From Chromera velia (taxonomy: Eukaryota; Sar; Chromeraceae): DNA of 57,793 bases. Numbering within the stretch: the stretch's first letter is position 1; each line of letters starts with the position of its first letter. Made by a program: the position numbers and the translations under genes. The DNA is taken from NCBI GenBank assembly GCA_018398765.1, contig JAHBMJ010002271.1:42134-99926 (forward strand), read 5' to 3'. Positions 43,941-56,659 of the stretch are shown here, one piece after another. Under the pieces are notes generated by a model that saw only the letters and a program-made list of their open reading frames with translations, was not told the origin of the DNA and did no database searches.

Positions 43941-46452
43941 ATGCTTTGATGGTCGTCTCTCTGTCTGTTTGACTTTCTGACGGTATTCCTGCATGTGAAA
44001 TCGTCTGTGTGGCTCTGTTGCTCGATCTCTCTGTCTCTCTCTCTGTGCTTACAAATCTTACTCTCTTCTTGAGTCGACGCGTACACCTCTTTCTTTGTTC
44101 TTTTGTCGACGCATACCACAAGCCCTTTGCTTGATTGCTTTTTTGGGGTGCTTTGTACTCCGTCTGTGTCTAAGAGAGCACATTTGCATTTAATCCATGT
44201 CGTCTGTATTCATGAATAAATGGTTTAACTTCCCCATGCTGTAAAAGACCACGCTCTGATGAATCTAATTCTTTTACAGCGTCACTGTGACTTCAACAAA
44301 GAAACGCTTGCGAGTCACGGTCCTGTCTCTCTATTTTTCTGTCCGTCCATTGTGTTCCTCCCCTTCCTTACTTATTTCTTGTACGTATTCCCTCTCCATG
44401 AATCCTCGCCTACCTTCCTCTTTGCCTCACTGACTTCTGGTCTTCCGGCCAGACAGATCCGCTCAGGCAGCCCACTTATTTTTCTGTTTAGGGCAGATCG
44501 ACACCCACTCAGACAACATAGACTGGTTTCCAGTAGCAGCAAGACATGACGACGTAGACAAGTAAGAGGGGCACGAAGAGAGCAGTTCTGCCAGCTGTTT
44601 TCGCCTCTCACTTGAATGCGTTTAGAAACTTTAACGAAAGATTGTATTTCTTTCGGTTCGTCTACTTCATATTCCTCGCGGCAGAAAAGATGTTCCTTTT
44701 CATACCTGATGGTCGCGGCATAAAATTTAATCCTTCCATTCATTGACCGTACAATGAAAGAGGGGAAGAAAGGCATTCGTGTATGGATCCACGTTGACGC
44801 CGCAGCAACACCTATCTCTCAAGGCGCGTGCACTGCGATACTGCATTCGAGCGACGAAAGAGACGCTAGAAGAGACGGGCGATCTAACTTTCAGCTTGCT
44901 TGAGAAAAAACCGAGCTATAGTCTTGGACTATCAGGAGCTACGTACGTCATCTGGGGACGAGTGAAAAAGTTGTGAGCGGATTTGATCGAATTGTCAGTC
45001 AAAAAAGGCCACGTATGCACTGTGCATTTGCTTTCCAGAGGGATGAAAAGCTGAATTTTATTATAGCCGATTCATTTTTATCAGGTGCATGCATGCATTC
45101 AACTTATAGCTTATACCACTACCGTGGCACTACGCCAATTAAAATTAAAAATACTTTAACTAGTAATTTAAGCATCAGGTCTTATCCGAACAGTCTCGCA
45201 CGCTAAATATGGTCTTAAACATGGCTTGTCCTAGGGCTTGTCATTGCCGGATGGTCGAAGCTTTTTCTCTAGCCTTTTCTATACGTTTGTTTTTATAAAT
45301 TTTATAAAGTAGACTACTTAGTTTCTGAATCATTCTGATACGAGACTTATTTATAAAAATATCTCACTTAGATTATATAAATAATATAATATTATACTAA
45401 AGAATTATTTTTTACTGATTCGGATTTTTTGATTAAAAAACTAGAGAGGAAAACGACTCGATCAGTTAAAAACATGAGTCGGATATTGCCTAGGATATTG
45501 CAAATTTTATGAATATTAGAACATTATATATTTAATACAATTTTGAATCTAATTTTTGAGCCAATCTCTCGATAAATTTGCAAGATTTGTTCTCACTTTC
45601 TGACTCAGCAGGCCCAAAAAAGTCGAATTATGCCTTTTTTTTTCAGTTTTTTTTTCTTTTTTACTGAGAATTAATTAGAAAGAGTGTCTTCCTTCCATTT
45701 CCTTCCATAGAAAGCCAAAATCAAAAAAAGGGCCTTTTATGTAGGTCTACTTTCCTTCAAAGGAACCGACATGCCGTGTTCGACCCTTTTCTCGATCTAA
45801 TGATCAACGAATCTATCTGTCCACCAAAGGAAGCTAACAGCGTGCCTTCCTGTGATGGTTGGCGTCTCCTGGGAAATGGTGAGATAGAGCGAAGGGGGAG
45901 AGGCGAACAGAAAAACACAGCGAGGTTTGGATGGACAGCGGCGAAGAGAAGGGAAGAAGGAAGGATGAGAGGAGAGAAGACAGTAGAGAAGGTCGGCAGC
46001 AAGGCGGGAGGCCAACCGAGTGCTGCCTCTACAACACAGGTGGTGAAGCAAGATCGAGTAGGGGAAGAGGGGGTGCATTCCAACACAAAGAGAGGAGAGG
46101 AGCAGAGAATAGGATAGAGGGAGAGACACCCATCTGTCTCTCATTCATGTTTCCTTTCACCAAAATGCCAAAGAACACAAGGCTCACTTCCATCCCTCCC
46201 CTCACATTCCGCCTCCATCATTTCTTTCAAATCCTTTCCTTGCCTGCCTGGCTGCCTTGACCAGAAAGGAAAGAGCCTTTGGCTCCTTTCCTTCAGACTC
46301 CTCCCCCTCTAGGATTTCCTGCGTGCCCTTTTTTTTGGAACACATGGTTTTCATTCTTACGGTCTCCAAGGGAGCGATCATTGAGTTCCCATCTCCCTTC
46401 CCCCTTCCACCGATCCACTTGCCCATACCCCCGCTCCCTGTTCCCCTCCCCC
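43571..46452. other. Intergenic region without recognised gene
   Basis: This lies between the 3' ends of the convergent channel and EFHC genes. It has a TG run at about 43909-43938, CT-rich sequence to 44050, a mixed region with short unconvincing open frames (44250-45200), a strongly AT-rich block (45240-45740) and purine-rich sequence (45880-46110). No gene or structured RNA is recognised. Confidence 0.55.
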
Positions 46453-49400
46453 TTAACGATCATGGGGCATGTCATGGAATGTGATTGCGAGTGCTTGGAT
46501 GAAAGTCACGTAGTCGACCTGATCGAAGGAAGCCTCGGGAAGAACGAAGGCAACGCAACGCTCCACATCCTCCAGGCAAAACTCGTACCCCAGTTCCTTC
46601 ATGGCCCTCTGGATTTGCACAGAGGTCACGTAGGGAGAGGTCGTCATACGGACGAATTCCTTCAACAGTTTCGTCGTCGCATTGGCCTTCTCATGGAAGA
46701 CTCTCTGGACAGAACGAACGGCCTTGCGCATCTTGTCTGTCTCCCCTAGGTTCTCTGCCGTTTCTTTGACGGCATCCACGTAGGACTCGTCAGGAGAGAG
46801 ACGGATGCGGGTCTTCGCGTGGGACTGCAGCATGCCGTCTGTGCAGTCTCTGTCGAGGATGACGTCACAGAACTCATTGAAGCTCACCTGCACATTGATA
46901 CACACAGAGAGGGAGGGGGTGGGGGGGAGTTGAACCAGCTCGGAAGCCAAAATGAAAAGTCAAAGTGCGGTCGAGAGAACTGTTGCATCGAAAACCAGGT
47001 TCTGACTCATTCCAGATGTTGGTCGAAACGAAGGCCCACCTGTCCCACCTGTCTCTATTTTTTTTTTCAGATTGCATGTATTACTCTCGGAGAATGTACA
47101 ACGCACGAGACGAATCTGCTGGACTCCCCGTTAATGTTGATTTCAACTTGATGGTCATTGAACTTTTCTTCTCTTACAAGCACGCAGTAGACGTAGACGT
47201 AGACGGACCTGCCCGTCCTCATTCAGGTCGAAGTGTCTCATCACCGTCAGCAGCTCCTGTTCAGTCAGAATGAACCCGAACTTTCCGAGCAGAGACGCGA
47301 ATTCGACCTTCGTCATCACTCCGTTGTGGTCACGGTCGAACTTTCTGCAACAAGGAACGAAGGGAAGAAAGAACGAAATCCGGGAGAAAACGAGAGAAAT
47401 GAAGGTATTTGTGGAGGGAGAGATATGCAACATACATCGAGAGAAAACGTACTCCAACCAAGTTTCGACATTCTGACCACGCAAAAATGGAAGAGAAGAC
47501 CCCCCCTGCCTTTTGACAGAATCGAAATTGGTTTTCTAAAACTTCAATTGGTTTTTTAAAACTTCAATTTCCACCCCCTCCCTTTTCTGTTATTTCACCC
47601 CCCCGCTGACAGACAGGCAGACAGACAGACAGACACACAGACAGATCGTATCGTCTTTTCTTAAATTTTCTCAGACAGGCTATCCAGACAGACTATATCG
47701 TCTTTTCTTCACTTCACCTTTTTCAGACAGACTGACAGACAGACAAACACACCATATGGTTGGTTACGTTCCCTCCTCTTCTTCATGAACACAATAGACA
47801 AAAAGAAAGAAAGACACAAAGACCAAAGAACATCACGACAACTCAGACAAAGTGGGCAGGGGGCCCGAAACAGACAGACAGACCTGAACATATCTCTGAC
47901 GAGAGGGAACTGTTGCTTGACGGATTCCCTCAGTTTCTCTATCACGCTCTTGATCTCCAGTCGCGGGAAGGGTGGGGGATCATCTTCTACGATCCGTCTT
48001 GTGTACTCGTCCTGGTCAGTCAACAGGAAGATGTAGCCCAGAATCCCGACCTCCTTCCCGATCTGTGAGGGAACAGGGAGGGAAAGAAGCAGAACAATGT
48101 CCAAAATTGACGTGCGCACACAGTGGAATCATAACTTAGATTGGACGGAGACCAATGGGATACACGCAAAGGAAAGAAGACCGATGGGCACCGACAGGCA
48201 TATTTGAGGCGGCACAACAGTAGCCAGCAAGGCAGACATGCAGACAAAGCGACAGACCCGCAAGTGTCCACCCTTTCCCGTCGTTTCCCCCACTTGTTCC
48301 CCTTTTCGAAAAACCAGAAGGAAGACCGACCGCAAAGTCCGAAAACTTAAAGTCTGTGCCTGTGAAGTCATTCGTGTACCTCCCCTTCTGGAGGAATCTG
48401 CCTCCCACGTAACCGGAGTTCCTCACAGGGGGTTCATGGATCATGACATTGTCGTCCTGCAGGGCATGCATTTATTCTTTTATTTCTATTCAATTTATTT
48501 ACTTTCATGGATCATGACATTGTCGTCCGGCAGGGCATGCATTTTTTCTTTTATTTCTATTCAATTTATTTACTTTCATGGATCATGACATTGTCGTCCT
48601 GCAGGAAAGGAAACAGGCAGGCAGGTGAACAGATAGACAGACAAACAGAGACAAAGTGAAAGAAAAGAAATGCCAGGAAAGGAAAAAGGACGTGACAAGC
48701 ATGAGAAGAAAGGAGGTGAAGCTGGTCGAGGAAAACCCCAAACAAAAGAAAGGAGACGAAATTCAGAAAACAAAGAGATGCAGAAGAAAACAAAAGCAAG
48801 AAGAGCTGCATTGACTGAACATGACCAAATCGGAGAATCATCGATCTATTGTGACCGTGCCATCTCTTTCTGCGGCTGACTACTTCCCGGGCGATTTCAC
48901 GGCATTTTAAAACCGGAAAGGAAAAACGAATCAAAACCAATGAATGAATGCAGTTCGACGAACCTGAAGGAAGAAGGAGACGATGAAGTCTCTCTCCTGG
49001 TCCTCCGACCTCCATGCCCTCATCTTAGCTCGGAATCTGAGAATCTTCCCGCTGTTCCCAAACAATTTGTTGAAGTCCTGACGGGGGGGTTTGGGGATCA
49101 GGTGAGTCACCGAGACCATCGAATCCTCTGGGGATCCGTACCTGCATGAATGCACAAGCACATGGAGGGACATGCACTTTCATTCACTGAGTGACTGACT
49201 GACTGACTGACTGATTGACTGACTGACTGGCTGACTGACTGATTGACTGACTGACTGACTGACTGACTGACCGACTCTCTCTCTCTCTCTCTTTTTCTCT
49301 CCCCCGCACTCAGACACACACACACACACACACACTCACTCACTGCGAAGAATTAAAGAGTCCCTTAGGCATAAAGTACGCGTACTCGAATGACGGGAAT

Positions 49401-50087
49401 TCATGCAGACATCAACACAATACATCGATCGATACGTATTTTTGACCGACCCTGTAGGAGCTGGCACCGGCTGAGGAGGCCACGCTGGAGGTGCGAGTTT
49501 GGTGTTAATCTTGGGGGCCAACTCGATGCCCATCTCTTCAGAGTAGAAGCGCCTCGTGAAGGCGTCCGCATCGACAATGAAGAACGGCTGGTTGAGCAGA
49601 GAGATGCGGGCTCCGACTGCACAAAAAGTCAGGGGGGAGAGTTCTTTCATTCGTTTCTTTCATTGATTTCACTTCAGTCCGTTTCACTTATTGTATGTAC
49701 ACTGAGTGAATTTGCAAGCGCCCGCATTTTTTGCACCAGATAAGTCGTGCTGAGAGACCCACTAGAAAAGAAAACACAGAGAGAGCAAAAACATCCGTCA
49801 GCAAAACCCATTGTTATTCAACAGAAGACCACCGGAAAATAGAATAGAAAAGATTCGCACTAACGTACCTACCTGCAAAGTCATGAGGGGAGACGAGCTC
49901 TCCTCGAGAAACCACTGGATCTGAGGGCCCCACACACATGGCGCCGCCCTTGGGGAGCTTCCCTCTGCATGAAATTTCAGAAGGAAAGAGGAGGGAACTC
50001 GGACATCTGTCTGTTATCTGAACGATCCTGAAGCAGTCAGAGCTTTGAGAGGAAAAAGGGAAAAATAAAAAAAAGCGGCGACAGAAG

Positions 50088-50126
<39 letters not shown>

Positions 50127-50306
50127 CACTCATTCTTGCCTGAATTCTTTCCTTCCTGTACTTTCGCTAATCGCTCGGTTGTTTGGTCAGTGTGTCTCTG
50201 TCTGTCTGTCTCCCTTTCTGTCTCCCTGTCTGTCTGTCTGTCTGTCTTTCTGTCTACCTGTCTATCTGTCTGTCTGTCTGTCTTTCTGTCTGTCTGTCTG
50301 TCTGTG

Positions 50307-50339
<33 letters not shown>

Positions 50340-50340
50340 T

Positions 50341-50375
<35 letters not shown>

Positions 50376-52245
50376 GACAGAAGAGGAGGAAAATGGGCGC
50401 AATGGAGAGAGACAAATAAAAGAGAGAGACTTGCATCCCCTCCATGCAGGCCCATGACGTCCCTCCGTACCTTCTGAAGAAGATAGGCATGTGATCCCTT
50501 CCGCAGTTGTCAGGGAAGTTCTCTCTGACTTCGATCGTGTCGTCTCCCAAGAAGTAGAGGATCACAAAGGGCCGTCTCTCAAAGAGGGGGGTGGAGAGAT
50601 CATCCAAGACTGCCCAGAACCGACATACCTGCACAGTCCTTCCAGACACATCTCTCATCAAATACGTATGCCGATCGGCAAGTGACCGGAAAGGAAAACG
50701 GAAATTTTCCTCGTTGCCTCTTCAAAAAGATTGTTTCATGCATGAACAAGAAGGGGATAATTCACTCACACCAACCCCTCCCCTTCTCCTTCTCTTCTCC
50801 CCCAATTCATTTATCTGCGTCCTGCTCGTCTTTTCCCTCTCCTTTCACCCCATTTGCTTAATGCTCCCTTGGCACGTCCCTTCTATACACACACTCTGGA
50901 ATGGCTTTCTATCTATCCACAAAAAGAGAGAGTTCTGCACTGAACAACAAAACAAAGGAAACTGAAAGAAATGTACCCAAAAAACCAACCGACCTTTCCG
51001 TCCCACTCCATGAACTGTTGCATGCGTTTACTTTCATACAAAAAAAAAAAAAAAAAGAAACCAACTGACCTTTCCGTCCCACTCCATGAACTGTTGCATG
51101 TTCTCGTTCATGTGCCCCCCTCCCAGCATGGTCTCTCTGTATCTCTTGTCGTAGGTCATGGGCAAGAAGGGGTCTCTCTGCTCTCCGATCAGTCGGGTGA
51201 GGACGTACTGGTCGGGGAGGGTCTCGAGGGGCTCCGGCTGGGGCTCCTTCTGTTGGAAGACGTACCTGCAAACAGACAGCGAGGGAAACAACGATATATA
51301 CGAGTTTAATTGTGTGCAAGAATGTCGATCTGGTCGGTTCACTGGCTGACTGCGTGGGAGAAAAGGAAAAAAGTCCGTTTCCCCACTATCACCCTCTCAA
51401 AAACATGATGCAAAACAATGGAGAATCCACAGGGGCTTGTTTCGCGTCGTTCTTTTTTTTCTTCACGCACGTAAGCGAAGGAGAAGACAGGACATTGGAT
51501 GTATTCGATTCTTTTCACTGCAGAACATATATGTATATATATATGTCAATTGGGTTGTTCGATTGACTAACCAGTCTCGTGTGAATTTATCGCAGTCTGT
51601 GACTTGAATCACCTTCCCGTAGATCGACACGTTCATTCCGATTCTCAGGTCGTCTGGTGACACGTATTCTCCCTGTTTGGTCTTTATGGACCCCGGGTGG
51701 AGGTGAGGAACTCTGTGTCGACGTACGAGGGTGCCTTGGGGAGTCCCTGAATTGTCTGTTCTGGGTTCGATCAAGGAGATGGTATCGTCCTCCAGGTAGT
51801 AGTAGATGATCACACGGCGAACTCTGTGGTTTTCAGAGTTGCTCTCTTCCACATGTTCCTTGAAGTAACCGTAGAAACGCAACACCTGGTGCTCAAGTGC
51901 TTCCCAACTAGGCATGTCAACTGTCTCTTTTTCGGGACGTGAATGATAGGCCTTCATTGTAGATTGGGGCAGGCTGCCGTCACGCCATTCTTGGGGCTTC
52001 TTCTTGACTGTCACAAGCTTGGGTTTGTCGTGAGTGAGACCTTCGATGACCTCCACTCGTGTGCGTGTCTGGTTGCCTCCTGAGAAACCCCAACGCTGTC
52101 CTTTGTGGTACTGGTCTTTTCGTTCTGTCATCTGATAACCTGGGAGTGAGGGAAGAGCTTCCTTGGGAATTTCACCAAGGTTCTCTGTGGCCAACCCCAA
52201 GTCCTTTGGGGGGAGCGAACTCCGAAGATAGGCCGTGGTAAGCAT
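46453..52245 (-). CDS. EFHC1: EFHC-family protein (DM10 domains and EF-hands), axonemal, 10 exons
   Basis: Exons (minus): 52245-51572, 51265-51070, 50628-50471, 49964-49873, 49616-49451, 49141-48964, 48456-48331, 48062-47884, 47344-47209, 46887-46453; 779 residues, close to animal EFHC2. Three DM10 modules are visible: [10 protein letters not shown] with [17 protein letters not shown] (about 117-224), [10 protein letters not shown] with [16 protein letters not shown] (about 290-415), and [11 protein letters not shown] with [15 protein letters not shown] (about 450-560). The N-terminal LPSLPGYQ motif of the family is present. EF-hand loops follow ([26 protein letters not shown]), plus a further helical EF-like pair near the end. 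EFHC proteins are inner proteins of doublet microtubules (Rib72 in Chlamydomonas), so a flagellated stage is implied. Two splice sites lie in local duplications. Confidence is high because every junction keeps phase. Confidence 0.93.
48433..48605. repeat. 71-base repeat, 2.4 copies, covering the EFHC exon 7 acceptor
   Basis: Units start at 48433, 48504 and 48575. Each copies the first part of exon 7 with its acceptor. In the middle unit the acceptor is damaged (ctgccg in place of ctgcag, minus strand). Splicing at the first copy met (48599) would hit a stop after ten codons, so only 48456 is useful. The filler between exon copies is AT-rich and contains GCATGCATTT and TTTACTTTCATG. Confidence 0.95.
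49182..49290. repeat. GACT tandem repeat followed by CT run in an EFHC intron
   Basis: About 20 imperfect gact units and a tc run, then a short ca run at 49314-49334, between exons 5 and 6. Confidence 0.9.
50088..50385. repeat. TTTC and CTGT tandem arrays in an EFHC intron
   Basis: A tttc run (about 50088-50127) and a ctgt array (about 50190-50377) between exons 3 and 4. Open frames across the array are artefacts. Confidence 0.95.
50982..51100. repeat. 43-base direct repeat copying the EFHC exon 2 donor
   Basis: Copies 50982-51024 and 51058-51100 differ at one base and both contain the exon edge with its donor (GTCGGT and GTCAGT respectively). The 33-base spacer carries gtttactttcatac and a poly-A run. 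The donor at 51069 is the one met first and gives the correct frame. Confidence 0.95.
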
Positions 52246-53030
52246 CTCAAAAGACAGTCAGGGGCAATCCTACGTTTGTGCAACAGTCAATTGGCCGGGG
52301 TGTTGCACAGATTGGTGTTCAGTCAAGTTTGCAGTGTTCAAGAAATCCGGTGCAAGTTTGCTCTCAACCAAGACAGCACGTCTCGTCTCTGAAGACTTTG
52401 ACCCCCCCACTTGCTCATTTGAAGCAGAAACTCAGTTGCAGTCAAGCCGTACATCCATGTACAACGGAATTGTTGAGTCGATGAATTGCATGCATGTTAA
52501 AAAAAAAAAAAAGAAAATAACGATACATGCAGACGAACAGATACAGAGAAGGCCGGGTTGGCCGGCCGGGGCCCGCGCGGGCCTGCATATGCAATGCATG
52601 CATGGCATTGCATGCACCTGCAGGATACCTATAGCTACTTCTTATCGCCTCTCCGGGCGTGTATATACAAGGCACGGCCTCGAAAAAGTGTGAAAACATT
52701 TTTTAGGTCGCGGGTTTTCGGCAAACCTTCCTGCTTTCGCTTGCTGTCTTCTCGAGCGTTTCTTTTCCTATCTGTAGCGAGTTGTCGTCTGAGAGGATGA
52801 CTTACAGTTTTTTCCATTTGCTTCTCCTCAAGGTCGTACCACCACCAACCCACGCCTATTTCAAACAACAAAGGATATTGAGCCGATTCATACAGTCTTG
52901 AATATTCACTGACAAATCGTTTACCCTTATCGTGAGTGTCTGCCTGATTTGATTGCTCCGTCGTTTTGGGTGAATCGTTTTGATCATTCCAATTTTGTTT
53001 CGATCGGACGGCCTTTTCTCTTTTCTTTTC
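52246..53030. other. Upstream region of the EFHC gene
   Basis: Contains a poly-A run (52500-52512), a GC-rich island with GCATGC strings (52555-52620) and no recognised coding sequence. It probably includes the EFHC promoter and the 3' part of the OTU-like locus. Confidence 0.45.
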
Positions 53031-56000
53031 GGTTCATGTCTGTTTAGCACTCTTTTTGTAGTGTGACGTCTCATTTGGATTCATTTCTTTAGAGGTTTCT
53101 TTCAGAAGCATGAGTGCATACCGTGGTGGAGGATTATTGGTGCTTTCATGTTTGTAAATTGCAGCAATTTCGTTAGGGTCGGCCGGACGTGTATTCTTCA
53201 TGAAAGAGAGACCAATCACACTATCGTCTTTCGAATAGGAAGAAGATGGATCGGAGAGCAGACGGAATCGCTCGATAAGCAGATGTTGCATGCGGGCTAA
53301 ATATGCACAAAAATCAGTTGCTAAAAGCCCTGCACCTGTATATACAAGCAAATCTTTTGTTTCCGGAAAGAAGCCATCATGACACCAGTACTGTGTGGGA
53401 CCAGTTTGATCGAGTGGAACAGATAAGTGGTAGGTCCTTCCATGCAAATGGACATTCCCACCTTTTACTTCCTTCATTCCCCCCCCCCCCTTCATTTTTG
53501 GAAGGCTTGGTACCCAGAACAGAAAATGAGATAGAGGAGTTGATCACACGGGAATGACGTGAAACGCTGGGACGTTTCAGGAAGGTTTCGTGCTCAGGAG
53601 ATAGAGGAAGCCACAGTTTGTTGCTGAAAACAAATTTTTTGTTTTAACAACAAAGTGTGTTTTCACTTTTCCATTTTAACGTGCCACAATGGTGACACTG
53701 AATTCTCTGGCTACAGTCATGAGGGCGAACGAGGGGTGCATTGAATATATATTCCCATGGATCGACACCCCTTGGAATACATCCCTTTCCTTTAATACCG
53801 TCCATCTCTACAGAATGTGTCTCATTGAATTCTGTATTAATTGGAGTTTGCTTATTACTTCTCTTTCTTTGGTTTTATATTTTGCTTTTCAGGATTTTGT
53901 TGTTCTCTTTGTTGGACTCACTTGCAGAGCTGCCAGAATCAGACTCGTCTTTCTCAGACACGGAGTCCTGTTCATCCTCAGCCTAACCGGTAATCTCCTC
54001 TTCCATCGGACTGAAATTCACTTTTTGTAGAGTTGGTTTCAAGTCCTTTAAGGGTTTGAACTCAGTTGCCGATGAGCCTTCCTCTAGTGGCGAAAAACGG
54101 TTCGAAAGCATGATAATGGCTTTCTTCGGAACTAAGACAGGGAACGTCTGTCCAGCAACTTTCGTACGTGTGTCTGTCTTCTTGACTGTCGACTTTCTCT
54201 CACAAGCAGAGTTATCTGCATAGCAATTCCGATACAGTAGAATGCATGAGTGTCTGTTTGATTGCAAGAGTTCTTATCAGAACAGAAATTCATGGAATGT
54301 TTTGAAAAGGGCAGCAAGGTTGCAAAAGGTTGGACAGAAAAACAAAGTCCAGAAACATAAATCGATGAGTCTAGGCTCCGCACACTAACCCTTCCGCACT
54401 CGTGTCTGCTTGTACCAGGATGATCTGTCGGTGCTGTCATGTTTGTTGAATGGAGAGTCGGTCGGCCCTGCACATACAGGACAACCACACCCATCGTTCG
54501 CATATACATGGACACACATTCATACACATACACACACATATATATACACACACATACACACACATACATATATACAGACACACATACACATACACATACA
54601 CATATAAATCACACAAAACATACACAAATATACACGCATATAGAGACGCATTCATACATGAGTGCGGTGATCAAAATATGATGCGAAAAGTAAGCAACGA
54701 GGTGCGGATTACTGTTGAAGATGTAATTCATCTGTAGTATATGGATTGATCCATTCTGCACTTTCAGGATAATACACACAGTTGTCCATTTGCTTTAGAC
54801 ACATCTGGAGAAACAAAGATGACGGAGCGAGTAATTCATTGAGGCGTATAAAAAGAATGATATTGATTGAAGAAAACTGTTACATACCTGAACGTTTTTC
54901 TAACGGATTCAGACGCCTTTTTGGGGAAGCACAAGACCGCTGTTCCGCTGTCTAGTGTTATTAAACTTTGAGGCTTCTGCAAGACGAAGAGCAATATATA
55001 GACGGTGACCCGGACAACCAAAACAGGCGCCGTGCAGGTTGCCTGACACATTGTTTCATATACACTTGTAGAGAGCATTAGATATGTATACAGAATAAGA
55101 GAGGTAGACTTTCAGCAGAGACGCTTTCATCAGAGAGCTTCACTGACCGATCGTACCGATGGCCTTCCGTTTGACCGGTAAGTGTCGCACTGCTGAAGGG
55201 AAGGACGATTTCCAATCTTCTGCATATAGGAAGAGAGCAAAGGCATGTACAGACGAAGCTAATTTATTTAATCATGCCGCGAATATGCATAAGCGCTTCA
55301 AAGATACAGTCTTGGAGAAAGTGGAAAACAGATGAACATCAACCTGTATGTTGGGCTAGCGTTGAAGTTCCCTCGTTTCGTCTAGTCCGAGCAGCGGCTG
55401 CCTTCAAAGGTGGAAATTTAGCATCCATGTTTGCAATTTTGTATTCATGAAAAAAATGATGATATCAATGTATTGTATTGTGGCAGACGCTCGAGCAAAG
55501 CCTTTGATGTATACTGCTTTCAACTTCCATTTACAGTGGTGCTGTCGAGATTAAACCAATACGCATGAGGCGTATACAGGCAAAATTACACAAATAGATG
55601 GTATTGTCAATGCATATACCAGGTGACAAAGGATTGCTGACCGTTGCCAAAGCGGGAAGAAATCGACTCCGAATGCACGCTGTTCCATGCGAGACTCTTC
55701 GATCGCGACAGACATCCTACGGTATCGTCAATAAAAGCTTCCTTATCTGTGCAAACAAAGTCTGCCTTCTCCTCCTCCATGTAGGGAATCAACAAATTAT
55801 AGTATACGTTTTTTAGTAGTAGACATATGTGATCGGAGGCGGCGGCGGGACCTGGGAGATTGTTGGGGACAGGAATAGATCTGTATCGACCTTTGAAAGC
55901 ACCCAGTTCCTCATCACGGTAGATTTTGATGGGCTGCCTGAATACGTGTACAACCGCTCCGATTTTGAAGTCTGATGCATAGGTTCCGGCTCATCCTGGT

Positions 56001-56659
56001 ACTGCGGCCATTCTTATTTTCAAAACATACGCTCTGACGTTTTGCATTCTATTTTCTTTAAATACTCTTCATCCCTCATTGGACAGCAAGTAGTCGCAGA
56101 TGCGGAGTCGTATTTTGTAGGCACGAATTCCAAGCTTCATGCCGATGGCTAAAAAGAAGCAGTCCCCATCCTGCTCAGTGTGGCCTGTACAATAGCGGCT
56201 GGATGCTTCAGAAGATGAAAGGCAAGACCTCTGATTCGCTAAAGTGTCTTTTTGGTGTATCTTTTTCAAACGCATTTTTTTACGCTCCGAGTATGCAGCT
56301 GCATCCACAAGCACAGATCGGGTTAAGCATTGTCAACCAGAGTAGCATTGATGTCAAGCGACCAAAATGCATTCATGTTGAGAGAAATGTCGCTCACATA
56401 TCATAACACATGGAGCAAGCTTACTGGTTTTTGCAGCTGCTTGTTGGTTCTTCAAACAGGTGAGCCGGGTGTACTCCTTGAGGTCTGCAGAGTCAATGGG
56501 CAAGTTTTTGTTCTGCCTTCGGCGGATTCTGAGAAGAAAGGCCTCTGTTTGCTTCAATTCTGCTAGTTTTGTCTTTTCAACACAGGTAAGAGGAGTCTGT
56601 TTTTGTTTAGAGCAGAGCTGTTGTCTGCGAAAAGTATTTAGAAAGGCCATAAATGACAT
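53031..56659 (-). pseudogene. Decaying multi-exon OTU-like cysteine protease locus
   Basis: Pieces on the minus strand look like exons of one gene. Near 56640-56420: KQKQTPLTCVEKTKLAEL onward. Near 56300-56070: TEQDGDCFFLAIGMKLGIR, RLRICDYLLSNEG, the Asp and Cys half of an OTU domain. Near 56070-55780: RAYVLKIRMAAVPG, GTYASDFKIGAVVHVF, RQPIKIYRDEE, ICLLLKNVYYNLLIP, the second half. Further frames lie near 54960-54890, 54470-54390, 54235-53985 (with MLSNRFSPLEE) and 53495-53034. The OTU frame carries two in-frame TGA codons (56069-56071 region and about 55987), and the catalytic His expected before YNLL is Tyr. OTU enzymes remove ubiquitin; this one should be inactive. It might instead be a retroelement-borne OTU. 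Exon boundaries are unresolved. Confidence 0.5.
54495..54625. repeat. ACAT/ATAC repeat tract
   Basis: Imperfect cacata repeats within a presumed intron of the OTU-like locus. The His/Thr/Tyr-rich frames here are artefacts. Confidence 0.85.

Noticed and set aside
50126-50455. Asp/Arg/Gln/Thr-rich open frame and its Cys/Leu/Ser-rich counterpart
   Set aside because: Artefact of the ctgt tandem array in an EFHC intron.
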